A DNA stretch of 64,000 nt, taken from NCBI RefSeq assembly GCF_002001165.1, contig NZ_MUNQ01000009.1:327837-391836 (forward strand), in the 5' to 3' direction. Below are positions 43,915 to 52,745 of the stretch, piece by piece. The DNA is from Rhodanobacter sp. C05. GTDB lineage: Bacteria; Pseudomonadota; Gammaproteobacteria; Xanthomonadales; Rhodanobacteraceae. Made by a program: the position numbers and the translations under genes. Under the pieces are notes generated by a model that searched no databases, was not told the origin of the DNA, and saw only the letters and a list, made by a program, of their open reading frames with translations. Numbering within the stretch: position 1 is the first letter of the stretch; every line of letters starts with the position of its first letter.

Positions 43915-44784
43915 ATGAAGCCAACCTCGCTTGTCCGCCTGCTTGTATGCGTCGCCCTGCTGCTTCCTGTTGCAACCATCGCCAACCCGGCACTGTGGGT
44001 CGTGCGCAATGCACACACCACCATCTACCTGTTCGGCACGGTGCACCTGCTGCCCGATGACACCCACTGGCATTACCCGGCGCTGGACAAGGCCCTCGCC
44101 GACAGCGACTCGCTGACGATCGAGCTGACCGACGACGATAGTGCAACCATGCAGTCGCTGGTGTTGCAGTACGGCCTGGATCCGACTCATCCGTTGTCGG
44201 ACCAGCTCAGCGCCAGCGAAAACGCTGCCTTATTGCAGGCTGCCCAGACCGCGGGCGTTCCCGGTGGCATGCAGACCCTGCAGATCATGCGGCCATGGCT
44301 GGCTGGACTGACGCTGGCAGTGGAACCGCTGATCAAGGCCGGACTGGATCCCGCACATGGCGTGGACAAGCTCCTCAAGGCGCAGATGCTGCAGGCCGGC
44401 AAGCCGGTGAACGGCATGGAGACTTCCGAGCAGCAGATCCGCATGTTGGCCGATTTGCCGACGGACGTGCAACTGGATTTCCTGCGCTCAACCTTGCGCG
44501 ACATCGACAAGGGTCCGGCCGAACTCACCAGACTGATCAGCGCATGGAAGGACGGCGATACAGACAGCATCGCGCGCATCGAAAATGACGAGGTGCGCCA
44601 GCAGGCGCCTGCGCTGTATCAACGTCTGCTGGTACAGCGCAACCAGGCCTGGGCCGGCAAGATCGCCGCGATGCTGCAACAGCCTGGCACGGTGTTCATC
44701 GCCGTCGGCGCCGCACACCTGGCCGGGCCGGACAGCGTGCAGGTGCAGTTGCACAAGCTGGGCGTCGAAGCAGCGCGCCAATAA
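43915..44784 (+). CDS. TraB/GumN-family periplasmic protein
   Basis: The 289-residue protein has a signal peptide (about 1-23, ending IANP). It then has the TraB/GumN pattern: ALWVVRNAHTTIYLFGTVHLLPDD near the start, the core ELTDDDSATMQSLVLQYG and the C-terminal VFIAVGAAHLAGPDSVQVQL. The paired GTVH and AAHLAG motifs resemble the metalloprotease-like Tiki family. GumN is linked to the xanthan cluster in Xanthomonas but its role is unclear. There is no exopolysaccharide cluster here. Confidence 0.87.
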   Translation: MKPTSLVRLLVCVALLLPVATIANPALWVVRNAHTTIYLFGTVHLLPDDTHWHYPALDKALADSDSLTIELTDDDSATMQSLVLQYGLDPTHPLSDQLSASENAALLQAAQTAGVPGGMQTLQIMRPWLAGLTLAVEPLIKAGLDPAHGVDKLLKAQMLQAGKPVNGMETSEQQIRMLADLPTDVQLDFLRSTLRDIDKGPAELTRLISAWKDGDTDSIARIENDEVRQQAPALYQRLLVQRNQAWAGKIAAMLQQPGTVFIAVGAAHLAGPDSVQVQLHKLGVEAARQ

Positions 44785-44802
44785 TCCGCGCCGCCGCCTT
44801 TC

Positions 44803-44829
44803 GTAGGGGCGCACCGTGTGCGCTCCTAC
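44803..44829. repeat. REP-like palindrome or terminator after the TraB gene
   Basis: A 12-bp stem with one G-T pair (44803-44814 with 44818-44829) has the GTAGG...CCTAC ends typical of repetitive extragenic palindromes in Pseudomonas and Xanthomonadales. It lies 18 bases after the TraB stop and may end that transcript. Confidence 0.55.
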
Positions 44830-44901
44830 AAGAATTCGATGCTTTCTGGCACCATCGTCCGGCTATCCGCGCTCTGCGCGCTACCAGATTGATGCAACTC
44901 C

Positions 44902-47142
44902 ATGAACCTGCAAGCCAATTACGAACAGATCCCGCTCAAGGAATACGCCGAGCGGGCCTATCTCGACTACTCGATGTACGTGGTGCTGGACCGCGCCCTG
45001 CCGTTCGTCGGCGACGGCCTGAAGCCGGTGCAGCGGCGCATCATCTACGCGATGAGCGAGCTGGGCCTGGCCGCCACCGCCAAGCCGAAGAAATCCGCGC
45101 GCACCATCGGCGACGTGATCGGCAAGTTCCATCCGCACGGCGACAGCTCCTGTTACGAAGCGATGGTGCTGATGGCGCAGCCGTTCTCGTACCGCTACCC
45201 GCTGGTCGATGGCCAGGGCAACTTCGGCTCGCCGGACGACCCGAAGAGCTTCGCCGCGATGCGCTACACCGAGAGCAAGCTCAGCCCGATCGCAGAGGCG
45301 CTGCTCGGCGAACTCGGCCAGGGCACGGTCGACTGGGTGCCGAACTTCGACGGCACCATGGACGAACCGAGCTGGCTGCCGGCGCGTGTGCCGCACGTGC
45401 TGCTGAATGGTTCGATGGGCATCGCGGTGGGCATGGCGACCGATATCCCGCCGCACAACCTGCGCGAGCTGGCCAGCGCCTGCATCCGCCTGCTGGAGGA
45501 TCCGGACGCCACCGTGGCCGACCTGTTCGAGCATGTGCGCGGCCCGGATTATCCGACCGAGGCGGAGATCATCACCCCGCGCGCAGACCTGCTGGCGATG
45601 TACCAGAGCGGCGGTGGTTCGGTGCGCGCCCGCGCGGTGTACCAGCGTGAGGAAGGCAACATCGTGATCACCGCGCTGCCGCATCAGGTCAGCCCGTCGA
45701 AGATCCTCGAGCAGATCGCCGCGCAGATGCGCGCGAAGAAACTGCCGATGATCGAGGACCTGCGCGACGAGTCCGATCACGAGAACCCGATCCGCCTGGT
45801 CATCGTGCCGCGCTCGAACCGCGTCGATGCCGAGGAGACGATGCAGCACCTGTTTGCGACGACGGATCTGGAAAAGAGCTTCCGCGTCAACCTCAACATG
45901 ATCGGCCTCGACGGCCGGCCGGCGGTGAAGGATCTCAAGCGGATCCTGACCGAATGGCTGGCGTTCCGCACCAGCACGGTCACCCGGCGACTGGAGCACC
46001 GGCTGGCCAAGGTCGAGCGTCGCCTGCACCTGCTCGAAGCATTGCGCATCGCCTACCTCAACCTCGACGAGGTGATCCGCATCGTGCGCAGCGAAGACGA
46101 GCCCAAGCCCGTCCTGATCGCCCGCTTCAAGCTGTCTGAGGAACAGGCCGATTACATCCTCGAAACCCGCCTGCGCCAGCTGGCGCGGCTGGAAGAGATG
46201 AAGATCAACGCCGAGCGCGACCAGCTCGAAGAGGAGCGCGCGAAGATCAGCGTGCTGCTGAAATCGCCGGCCAAACTGAAGAGCCTGATCAAGGACGAGC
46301 TGCGCGCCGATGCTGCCAAGTTCGGCGACGACCGCCGCTCGCCGCTGGTGCAACGCGAAGCGGCACAGGCACTGGACGAAAGCGCCCTGGTGGTCAGCGA
46401 ACCGGTCACCGTGGTGCTGAGCCAGAAGGGCTGGGCGCGTGCCGCGAAGGGCCACGATATCGACGCCGAAGGCCTGAATTACCGTGAAGGCGACGGGCTA
46501 CTCGCGGTGGTCAAGGCACGTACTACCCAGCAGGTGGCGTTCATCGATTCCACCGGCCGCAGCTATTCCACCCCGGCGCACACCCTGCCCTCGGCGCGTG
46601 GCAACGGCGAGCCGCTGACCGGACGTTTCAGCCCGGCGGCGGGCGCCAGTTTCGATGCGGTGATCGCCGGCGACAACGACACCCGGCTAATCCTCGCCAC
46701 CGATTTCGGCTACGGCTTCGTCACCCGCTTCGAGGCGCTCACAGGCCGCAACAAGGCCGGCAAGCAGATCATCAGCCTCAGCGACGGCGCGCATATCCTT
46801 GCGCCGCAGGTAAGCGCCGACCCGGCGCGCGACCGCATCGTGGTGGTCACCACCGAAGGCCATCTGCTGATGTTCTCGGTCGCCGAATTGCCGGAACTGG
46901 ACAAGGGCAAGGGCAACAAGCTGATCGAGGTGCCGAAGGCGAAACTCGCCAACGGCGACGAACGCGTCGCCGGCATCGCCGTGGTCAGCGAGGGCAAGGG
47001 CGAAGTCACCCTGTACGCCGGTCAGCGTAAACTCACCCTGAAATGGTCAGACTTGGTCGAGTATGGCGGCAACCGCGCCACCCGTGGCGGTCTGTTACCA
47101 CGCGGCCTGCGCCGGGTGGAGCGGATCGAAACGACGGCCTGA
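44902..47142 (+). CDS. parC: DNA topoisomerase IV subunit A
   Basis: The 746-residue protein decatenates daughter chromosomes with ParE. The N-terminal part holds the quinolone-determining region [14 protein letters not shown], with Ser82 and Glu86 in wild-type-like state. The active-site Tyr122 is in AMRYTESKL. The coiled coil is at about 380-460 and the C-terminal beta-pinwheel from about 490. The length is typical. parE is not next to it. Confidence 0.97.
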   Translation: MNLQANYEQIPLKEYAERAYLDYSMYVVLDRALPFVGDGLKPVQRRIIYAMSELGLAATAKPKKSARTIGDVIGKFHPHGDSSCYEAMVLMAQPFSYRYPLVDGQGNFGSPDDPKSFAAMRYTESKLSPIAEALLGELGQGTVDWVPNFDGTMDEPSWLPARVPHVLLNGSMGIAVGMATDIPPHNLRELASACIRLLEDPDATVADLFEHVRGPDYPTEAEIITPRADLLAMYQSGGGSVRARAVYQREEGNIVITALPHQVSPSKILEQIAAQMRAKKLPMIEDLRDESDHENPIRLVIVPRSNRVDAEETMQHLFATTDLEKSFRVNLNMIGLDGRPAVKDLKRILTEWLAFRTSTVTRRLEHRLAKVERRLHLLEALRIAYLNLDEVIRIVRSEDEPKPVLIARFKLSEEQADYILETRLRQLARLEEMKINAERDQLEEERAKISVLLKSPAKLKSLIKDELRADAAKFGDDRRSPLVQREAAQALDESALVVSEPVTVVLSQKGWARAAKGHDIDAEGLNYREGDGLLAVVKARTTQQVAFIDSTGRSYSTPAHTLPSARGNGEPLTGRFSPAAGASFDAVIAGDNDTRLILATDFGYGFVTRFEALTGRNKAGKQIISLSDGAHILAPQVSADPARDRIVVVTTEGHLLMFSVAELPELDKGKGNKLIEVPKAKLANGDERVAGIAVVSEGKGEVTLYAGQRKLTLKWSDLVEYGGNRATRGGLLPRGLRRVERIETTA

Positions 47143-47150
47143 CCAGTGGA

Positions 47151-47169
47151 CGGCAGGAACTTCCTGCCG
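47151..47169. terminator. Palindrome after parC, possible terminator
   Basis: Nine-base arms (47151-47159 with 47161-47169) form a perfect hairpin 8 bases after the parC stop. There is no U-run, so termination is uncertain. Confidence 0.4.
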
Positions 47170-47243
47170 CCGTATGTTTCAAATAGGGATGTGCACGCCA
47201 GCCCAGCATCGTGCGTTGAACACGTCATATCTCCGGAGCACGT

Positions 47244-47690
47244 ATGAACATGAAACGTCTGATCACTGCCTTGGCAGGCGCCCTGCTGGTCGGTTCGGTG
47301 TGGGCGCAGACGGCCACCAAGCCGCTGAACCTGAAGCTGCCGCCCAGCGACATACCTGCCTCCAGCTCGACCGCCGCCCAGCCCGCAAGCTCCAGCTCGA
47401 CTGCAGCAGCCAAGCCGGCACCGGGTGTGTATTACGGCGACACCAGTGGCCGCATGAGCGACAGCCGAACCGCCGATGCACCCGCCTGCGATGATTCCAA
47501 GTACAACGATGCCCAGATGCATGGCAGCGTAGGCATGGGCGTGGTTGGCGGCAATCACGTGAGTGGCAGCTACCAGACCGGCGAGGTCAGCGTCACCAAG
47601 GCGCTCGGCGATTGCGAGCATCCCAGCGGCGGCATCGGCTTCTCGGTCAGCGTCGGCCAAGGCAACTTCCATGGTGGTCACGGCTTCTGA
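47244..47690 (+). CDS. Secreted low-complexity protein of unknown function
   Basis: The 148-residue product has a signal peptide (about 1-21, ending VWAQ). A Ser/Ala/Pro-rich stretch (about 38-60) follows, then a glycine-rich C-terminal region with HGSVGMGVVGGNHVSG and SVSVGQGNFHGGHGF. Two cysteines (in APACDDS and LGDCEH) could form a disulfide. I do not recognise a family. Similar short Ser/Ala/Gly-rich secreted proteins occur in this order. Confidence 0.7.
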   Translation: MNMKRLITALAGALLVGSVWAQTATKPLNLKLPPSDIPASSSTAAQPASSSSTAAAKPAPGVYYGDTSGRMSDSRTADAPACDDSKYNDAQMHGSVGMGVVGGNHVSGSYQTGEVSVTKALGDCEHPSGGIGFSVSVGQGNFHGGHGF

Positions 47691-47773
47691 TCTCACGCGC
47701 GACGTCACGCTGGGATGTCGATCTGGACGCAGAGTCAACTTGGGCGGCTGCTGGTAATGCGGGGAAACGGTCG

Positions 47774-48064
47774 ATGCACGGCGAGTACAAGATGCCCGGC
47801 GGCAAGCTGGTGGTGATCGACCTCGATCTGCACGACGACCGCCTCGCCAATGTGCAGCTGAGCGGCGACTTCTTCCTTGAGCCGGACAGTGCCCTGCAGA
47901 CGATCCATGCCGCGCTGATTGGCCAGCCCGCGGATGCCGATGAAGCCACGCTGGCCTCCGTACTGCATGATGCCCTTTCATCCGAGGTGATGATGTACGG
48001 CGTATCGCCGGAGGCGATCGCCGTCGCCGTGCGCCGCGCCCTGCACCGGAGTCCCGAGGCATGA
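47774..48064 (+). CDS. Lipoate-protein ligase accessory (C-terminal domain) subunit
   Basis: The 96-residue protein matches the free-standing C-terminal domain of lipoate-protein ligase: a start MHGEYKMPGGKLVVIDLDL, then FFLEPDSALQTIHAALIG and VMMYGVSPEAIAVAVRRAL. In archaea such as Thermoplasma this LplB domain is a separate gene that activates the catalytic subunit. Its stop overlaps the start of the catalytic lplA gene (ATGA), which gives a split two-gene enzyme. GGGGA is 9 bases before the ATG. Confidence 0.82.
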   Translation: MHGEYKMPGGKLVVIDLDLHDDRLANVQLSGDFFLEPDSALQTIHAALIGQPADADEATLASVLHDALSSEVMMYGVSPEAIAVAVRRALHRSPEA

Positions 48065-48837
48065 TGCGCACCGATTGGCGCGACCACGATTGGCAACTGA
48101 TCCACACCATTCCGCAATCGCCCACACTGCACATGGCGCTGGACGATGTACTTACCCACGAAGTCGGCGCCGGTCGTCGCGCGCCGACATTGCGCATCTG
48201 GGAATGGGCTGCGCCGGCGGTGGTGATCGGCCGCTTCCAGTCGTTGCGCAACGAAGTCGACACGGCAGCAGCACAGCGCCACGGCATCGAGGTGGTGCGG
48301 CGGGTCAGCGGTGGCGGCGCGATGTTCATCGAGCCGGGCAACACGATCACCTATTCGATCTATGCACCGCTGTCGCTGATCAAGGACATGTCGTTTCAGC
48401 AAGCCTATGCATTCATGGACGCGTGGGTGATCGAGGCGCTAGGCGAACTGGGCATCAAGGCGTGGTATCAGCCGCTCAACGACATCACTTCCGCGGGCGG
48501 CAAGATCGCCGGTGCCGCGCAGGCGCATCGCGGTGGCGCGGTGCTGCACCACGTGACGATGGCCTACGACATCAACGCCGCGAAGATGCTGGAGGTGCTG
48601 CGCATCGGTCGCGAAAAGCTGTCCGACAAGGGCACCACCAGCGCCGCCAAGCGGGTCGACCCGCTGCGCAGCCAGACGGGTCTGCCGCGCGAGGCAGTGA
48701 TCGCCCGGATGATCGCCACGTTCCGTCGTCTGCGCGGTCTAGGCGATGACAGCTTGCTCGCGAGCGAGCTGGCCGATGCCGAGAGCCTGGCGCAAGGCAA
48801 GTTCGCCAGCGCGGCATGGTTGGCCGATGTGCCGTAG
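48061..48837 (+). CDS. Lipoate-protein ligase, catalytic subunit
   Basis: The 258-residue protein has the BPL_LplA_LipB fold with RRVSGGGAMFIEPGNTITYSI (80-100) and the active Lys148 in GGKIAGAAQAHRGGAVLHH. It adenylates lipoate and transfers it to carrier domains of pyruvate, 2-oxoglutarate or glycine-cleavage complexes. It lacks the C-terminal domain that E. coli LplA has, and that domain is supplied by the overlapping upstream gene. An ATG at 48064 is an alternative start. An octanoyl or amidotransferase role as in LipM cannot be excluded. Confidence 0.87.
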   Translation: MMRTDWRDHDWQLIHTIPQSPTLHMALDDVLTHEVGAGRRAPTLRIWEWAAPAVVIGRFQSLRNEVDTAAAQRHGIEVVRRVSGGGAMFIEPGNTITYSIYAPLSLIKDMSFQQAYAFMDAWVIEALGELGIKAWYQPLNDITSAGGKIAGAAQAHRGGAVLHHVTMAYDINAAKMLEVLRIGREKLSDKGTTSAAKRVDPLRSQTGLPREAVIARMIATFRRLRGLGDDSLLASELADAESLAQGKFASAAWLADVP

Positions 48838-48853
48838 CCCATAATCAAAAGCA

Positions 48854-49342
48854 CTAAAGCCGCGTATACGACCACGACTGCATGTGGCCGTCGCGATACG
48901 GCATCACGCCATGGAACGGACGCGGATCGGCATCGAACACCAGCGGCAGGAAGTGGCGGTCGCCTTCCCACATCGGCAACTCCATCAGCTTGTCGCGCGG
49001 CACCCATTCCAGCGTGCCTTCGGCATTGGCCGTCAGCGGCGTCCCCGTGTAGCGGTCGATCACGAAGATGAAGCCGAGCCAGTCCTCGCCCTGCTTGCCG
49101 AAACCGGGCCAGTTCAGCGTGCCGCGCAACTGCATCGACTCGCAGGTGATGCCCGCCTCCTCCAGGATCTCGCGTCGCATGCACGCGGCAATGTCCTCGC
49201 CCGGCTCCATCTTGCCGCCAAGACCGTTGTACTTGCCCAGATGCTGGTCGTCCGCGCGTGCGTTGCGGTGGATCATCAGTACTTCGCTGCGATCGGGCGA
49301 CAGCACGTAGCCGAGCGTGGCCGTGATCGGGGTGTACGGCAT
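48854..49342 (-). CDS. NUDIX hydrolase, MutT/8-oxo-dGTP type
   Basis: The 162-residue protein has the Nudix box GLGGKMEPGEDIAACMRREILEEAGI, with the catalytic REILEEAG. It fits the MutT/8-oxo-dGTP diphosphatase group (MTH1-like NMR of the LNWPGFGKQGEDWLGFIF region). It would remove oxidised nucleotides. The true substrate is not set by sequence alone. It lies convergent to the lipoate ligase gene. Confidence 0.9.
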   Translation of the reverse strand: MPYTPITATLGYVLSPDRSEVLMIHRNARADDQHLGKYNGLGGKMEPGEDIAACMRREILEEAGITCESMQLRGTLNWPGFGKQGEDWLGFIFVIDRYTGTPLTANAEGTLEWVPRDKLMELPMWEGDRHFLPLVFDADPRPFHGVMPYRDGHMQSWSYTRL

Positions 49343-49463
49343 GGAGGCAGTCCGCGAGAAAAAGCAAAGTTTAACGGCAGTCGCCGATCCAAGCGGATTC
49401 GCAGTCTGAATACTGGCTGCTGCCGGACTTGCGCAGGCACGGCTGGGCGGCGACCATCGACAG

Positions 49464-50282
49464 ATGCGTGCCCATACCCCTGCACCCCATCGTCGTCTCC
49501 CAGACTACCGGCCCTTACGCTGGCTGCTGGCACTGGCGTTGTTGACCAGCATGCCAGGCTGCACACCTGCGGCAAAGGCACTGGACAGTGGTGAGTTGGC
49601 GTTCGAGGGCCAGAACTACCACATCGTGCACCTGGATCTGAAACGTGAGCAGCTGAGCCTGCATTGGCGCGACCCGCAGAGCACCGAGCCGTTCGGCAGC
49701 ATCGAGACATTGCGCCTGTGGGGCGAGGCACGCGGTCAGCACCTGTTGTTTGCCACCAACGCCGGGATCTACGACAAGCAGTTCGCGCCGCTCGGCCTGT
49801 ACGTGGAAAACGGCAAGACCCTGGTGCCGCTGAACTTGTCGCACGGCAATCCCGCCTCCGGCAATTTCTCGCTGCTGCCGAACGGCGTGTTCGCGGTGTA
49901 TCCGGACGGTCATGCCGCGATACGCACCAGCGCCGCGTTCAAGGCCGATGGCAAACCCGTGCAGTGGGCCACCCAGTCCGGACCGATGCTGCTGATCGAC
50001 GGCAAGCTCAATGATCAGTTCGTCGATGACTCTGCCAGCCTGAAATGGCGCAGCGGCGTGTGCGTGAAAACCACCAGCGAAGTGATCTTCGCCGTGAGCG
50101 AGGCCCCGGTGAATTTCCATACCTTCGGACGACTGTTCCGCGACCAGCTGGGCTGCCGTGATGCCTTGTACCTGGATGGCAGCATCTCGCAGCTGTATGT
50201 CGACGGCGAGGGTTACGCCGGCGCACCGGCCTTCATGGTCAAACCCTACGCCGGCATCTTCGCCGTGTTCGCCAAGCCATGA
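49464..50282 (+). CDS. Phosphodiester glycosidase (NAGPA)-domain lipoprotein
   Basis: The 272-residue protein has a lipobox-like SMPGC at about 29-33 after a hydrophobic helix. A NAGPA/DUF2233-type domain follows with LFATNAGIYDKQFAPLGLYVENGK, SGPMLLIDGKLN and YLDGSISQLYVDGEGY. Members cleave phosphodiester or glycosidic links at GlcNAc-1-P groups, and bacterial roles include spore and capsule processing. Here it is probably anchored in the outer or inner membrane facing the periplasm. It overlaps the penicillin acylase gene by four bases. The start is a guess, because no RBS is clear. Confidence 0.85.
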   Translation: MRAHTPAPHRRLPDYRPLRWLLALALLTSMPGCTPAAKALDSGELAFEGQNYHIVHLDLKREQLSLHWRDPQSTEPFGSIETLRLWGEARGQHLLFATNAGIYDKQFAPLGLYVENGKTLVPLNLSHGNPASGNFSLLPNGVFAVYPDGHAAIRTSAAFKADGKPVQWATQSGPMLLIDGKLNDQFVDDSASLKWRSGVCVKTTSEVIFAVSEAPVNFHTFGRLFRDQLGCRDALYLDGSISQLYVDGEGYAGAPAFMVKPYAGIFAVFAKP

Positions 50283-52705
50283 CCACGCGCTCCAGGTCGG
50301 CTGGCCGCTGGCGCATGCTGCGCGGCATTCTTCTCGCGCTGCTTGCCTTGCTGCTGATCGCGTTCGCAGCCGGCTGGTGGCTGCTTGCCGGCAGCCGTGC
50401 CCGGCTCGATGGCAAGTACACACTGCGAGGCCTCAGCGCCAGCGTCAGCATCAGCCGCGATGCGCTGGGCACGGTCACCATCGAGGGGAAGAACCGCAGC
50501 GACATCAGCTACGCGCTCGGTTACATACATGCGCAGGAGCGCTACTTCGCGATGGATCTGATGCGCCGTGTGGCCGCCGGCGAGTTGTCCGCGCTGGTCG
50601 GGCCGGCTGCGCTCAAGCTCGACCTGAACCATCGTCGCCATCGGCTGCGCGCGGTCGTTGAAGCAGCCTATGCCCAACTGCCTGCAGCGCAGAAGCTTGA
50701 GCTCGATCGCTATCGCGACGGCGTCAACGCCGGTCTCACCGACCTGCGCGTGCGGCCATGGGAATACCTGCTGCTCGGCAGCAAGCCGCAGCCGTGGCGA
50801 TCGGAAGACACCTCACTGGTGATCGCTGCGATGTATCTGGATCTCAACGGCGATGGTCGCAACGAGCGCGAACTGCATATCGCCCAGATGCGCGCAGTGC
50901 TGCCTGGGCCGCTGGTGGATTTACTGCTGGCACCCGATCCCGACTGGGAGGCACCGCTGAGTGGGGCCTTGTCGCCGGCACCGGTGATTCCTGCCGCCGA
51001 TGTGTTCGACTTGCGCCAATCCGCACCAGTCGGATCATCCGCCAGCCTGGCCGCTGCACTGGCACCGGCGCTCGATGCGCCACGCCCCGGCAGCAACAAC
51101 TTCGCGGTCGCCGGCACACTCACCGGTACCGGTGCGGGGCTACTCGCCAACGACATGCACCTGGGCCTGCGCGTGCCGAACATCTGGTTCCGCACGCGCT
51201 TGCGCTACCCCGACCCCAGTGCGCCGAACGGCTTGCGCGACGTCAACGGCGTCAGCCTGCCCGGCACACCAGCCGTCGTTGTCGGCTCCAACGGCCAGAT
51301 CGCCTGGGGTTTCACCAACAGTTATGGCGACTGGCTGGACTGGGTGCGGGTGCTGCGCGATCCGGCCGATCCTGGCCGCTACAAGGTGCCGGAAGGCTGG
51401 GCACGCATCGAGAGCCATGAGGAACACATCCAGGTCAAGGGCAAGCCGGACACCGTCCTCAAGGTCGAGGACACCCGCTGGGGGCCGATCATGGGTACGG
51501 ACGCCGACGGTACGCCGCTGGCATTGGCCTGGATCGCCGCGCAGCCGCGCGGCTACAACCTCGAATTGATGCAGCTGGAGCGCATGCCTGACGTGGCCAG
51601 CACCCTTAACCTCGCGCCGCAGCTGGGCATGCCGCCGCAAAACCTGCTGGTCGCCGACAGTGCCGGACATATCGGCTGGACGCTGGCCGGCAACAGCATT
51701 CCGCTGCGTAACGGCTTCGACCCGCAGCTGCCGTCCGACTGGTCACAGCCGGGCAGTGGCTGGCAAGGCTGGGCCAGTCCCGCGCAGTATCCGCGCGTCG
51801 AGAATCCCACCGACGGTCGCCTGTGGACGGCCAACAACCGCACAGTGGATGGTGATGCATTGGCCCTGCTTGGTGATGGTGGCCATGACCTCGGCGCACG
51901 CGCGCAGCAGATCCGCGACGATCTGCACGCGCGCGCTGGCTTCACCCCCGCCGACCTGCTCGATATCCAGCTGGATAACCGCGCCGTGCTGCTGGCCCGC
52001 TGGCAGCAACTGTTGCTGCAGACCCTGGCCGATACCCGGGATCCAGCCTTGCAGCAACTGCGGCAGCTCAGCACGAACTGGCAAGGCCGCGCTGCCGTCG
52101 ACAGCGTCGACTACCGGCTGGTACGCGCATTCCGCAGCAAGGTCAGCGAGGCCGTGCTGGCACCGTTCGTCACACAGGTGAAGCAGCGCTACAGCGACTT
52201 CAGCTGGCCCGGCGAGAACAGTGCCGAAGCGGCCGTGTGGGCGCTGATCCAGACCCGACCGGCGCAGCTGCTCGACCCGAAATATCATGACTGGCAAGCC
52301 TTGCTTGTCGATGCTGCGCACCAGGTGGTCAGCGAACTCGGCCAGCAGCCCGGTGGTCTCGCGGCACGCACATGGGGCGAGCACAATCCTGGCGAGATCA
52401 ATCATCCGCTGTCAGCGGCGCTGCCCCGCTGGCTTGGCCGTTTCATCGACATGCCCGACCAGCCACTGCCCGGTGACAACAACATGCCACGCGTCGCCGC
52501 CCCCGGCTTCGGTGCATCCGAACGATTCGACGTGTCACCCGGCCATGAGGCCCAGGGCATCCTGGAAATGCCCGGCGGACAGAGCGACAACCCGCTGTCG
52601 CCCTATTTCGGAGCGGGACACGAAGACTGGGTCAAGGGTCGTCCTACACCGTTATTGCCGGGATCGGCGCAGCACACCTTGACGCTGGAACCAGCCGCTG
52701 GCTGA
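50279..52705 (+). CDS. Penicillin acylase-family amidohydrolase (Ntn hydrolase)
   Basis: The 808-residue precursor has a membrane helix (about 15-35) as signal. An alpha-chain region (about 40-265) is followed by the autocleavage site before Ser272 (GSNNFAVAG) and a beta chain with LANDMHLGLRVPN. Members hydrolyse amide bonds of penicillins, acyl-homoserine lactones or other N-acyl compounds after self-cleavage. An acyl-homoserine-lactone acylase role is possible but not shown. The overlap with the phosphodiester glycosidase gene implies shared expression. Confidence 0.92.
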   Translation: MTTRSRSAGRWRMLRGILLALLALLLIAFAAGWWLLAGSRARLDGKYTLRGLSASVSISRDALGTVTIEGKNRSDISYALGYIHAQERYFAMDLMRRVAAGELSALVGPAALKLDLNHRRHRLRAVVEAAYAQLPAAQKLELDRYRDGVNAGLTDLRVRPWEYLLLGSKPQPWRSEDTSLVIAAMYLDLNGDGRNERELHIAQMRAVLPGPLVDLLLAPDPDWEAPLSGALSPAPVIPAADVFDLRQSAPVGSSASLAAALAPALDAPRPGSNNFAVAGTLTGTGAGLLANDMHLGLRVPNIWFRTRLRYPDPSAPNGLRDVNGVSLPGTPAVVVGSNGQIAWGFTNSYGDWLDWVRVLRDPADPGRYKVPEGWARIESHEEHIQVKGKPDTVLKVEDTRWGPIMGTDADGTPLALAWIAAQPRGYNLELMQLERMPDVASTLNLAPQLGMPPQNLLVADSAGHIGWTLAGNSIPLRNGFDPQLPSDWSQPGSGWQGWASPAQYPRVENPTDGRLWTANNRTVDGDALALLGDGGHDLGARAQQIRDDLHARAGFTPADLLDIQLDNRAVLLARWQQLLLQTLADTRDPALQQLRQLSTNWQGRAAVDSVDYRLVRAFRSKVSEAVLAPFVTQVKQRYSDFSWPGENSAEAAVWALIQTRPAQLLDPKYHDWQALLVDAAHQVVSELGQQPGGLAARTWGEHNPGEINHPLSAALPRWLGRFIDMPDQPLPGDNNMPRVAAPGFGASERFDVSPGHEAQGILEMPGGQSDNPLSPYFGAGHEDWVKGRPTPLLPGSAQHTLTLEPAAG

Positions 52706-52745
52706 GCCAGGTGCTGGCAAGATCCGCCGCCGGATCATCCTCAGC

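Noticed and set aside
44881..46455. A 524-codon minus-strand frame opposite parC
   Set aside because: It is antisense to conserved parC and has no motif.
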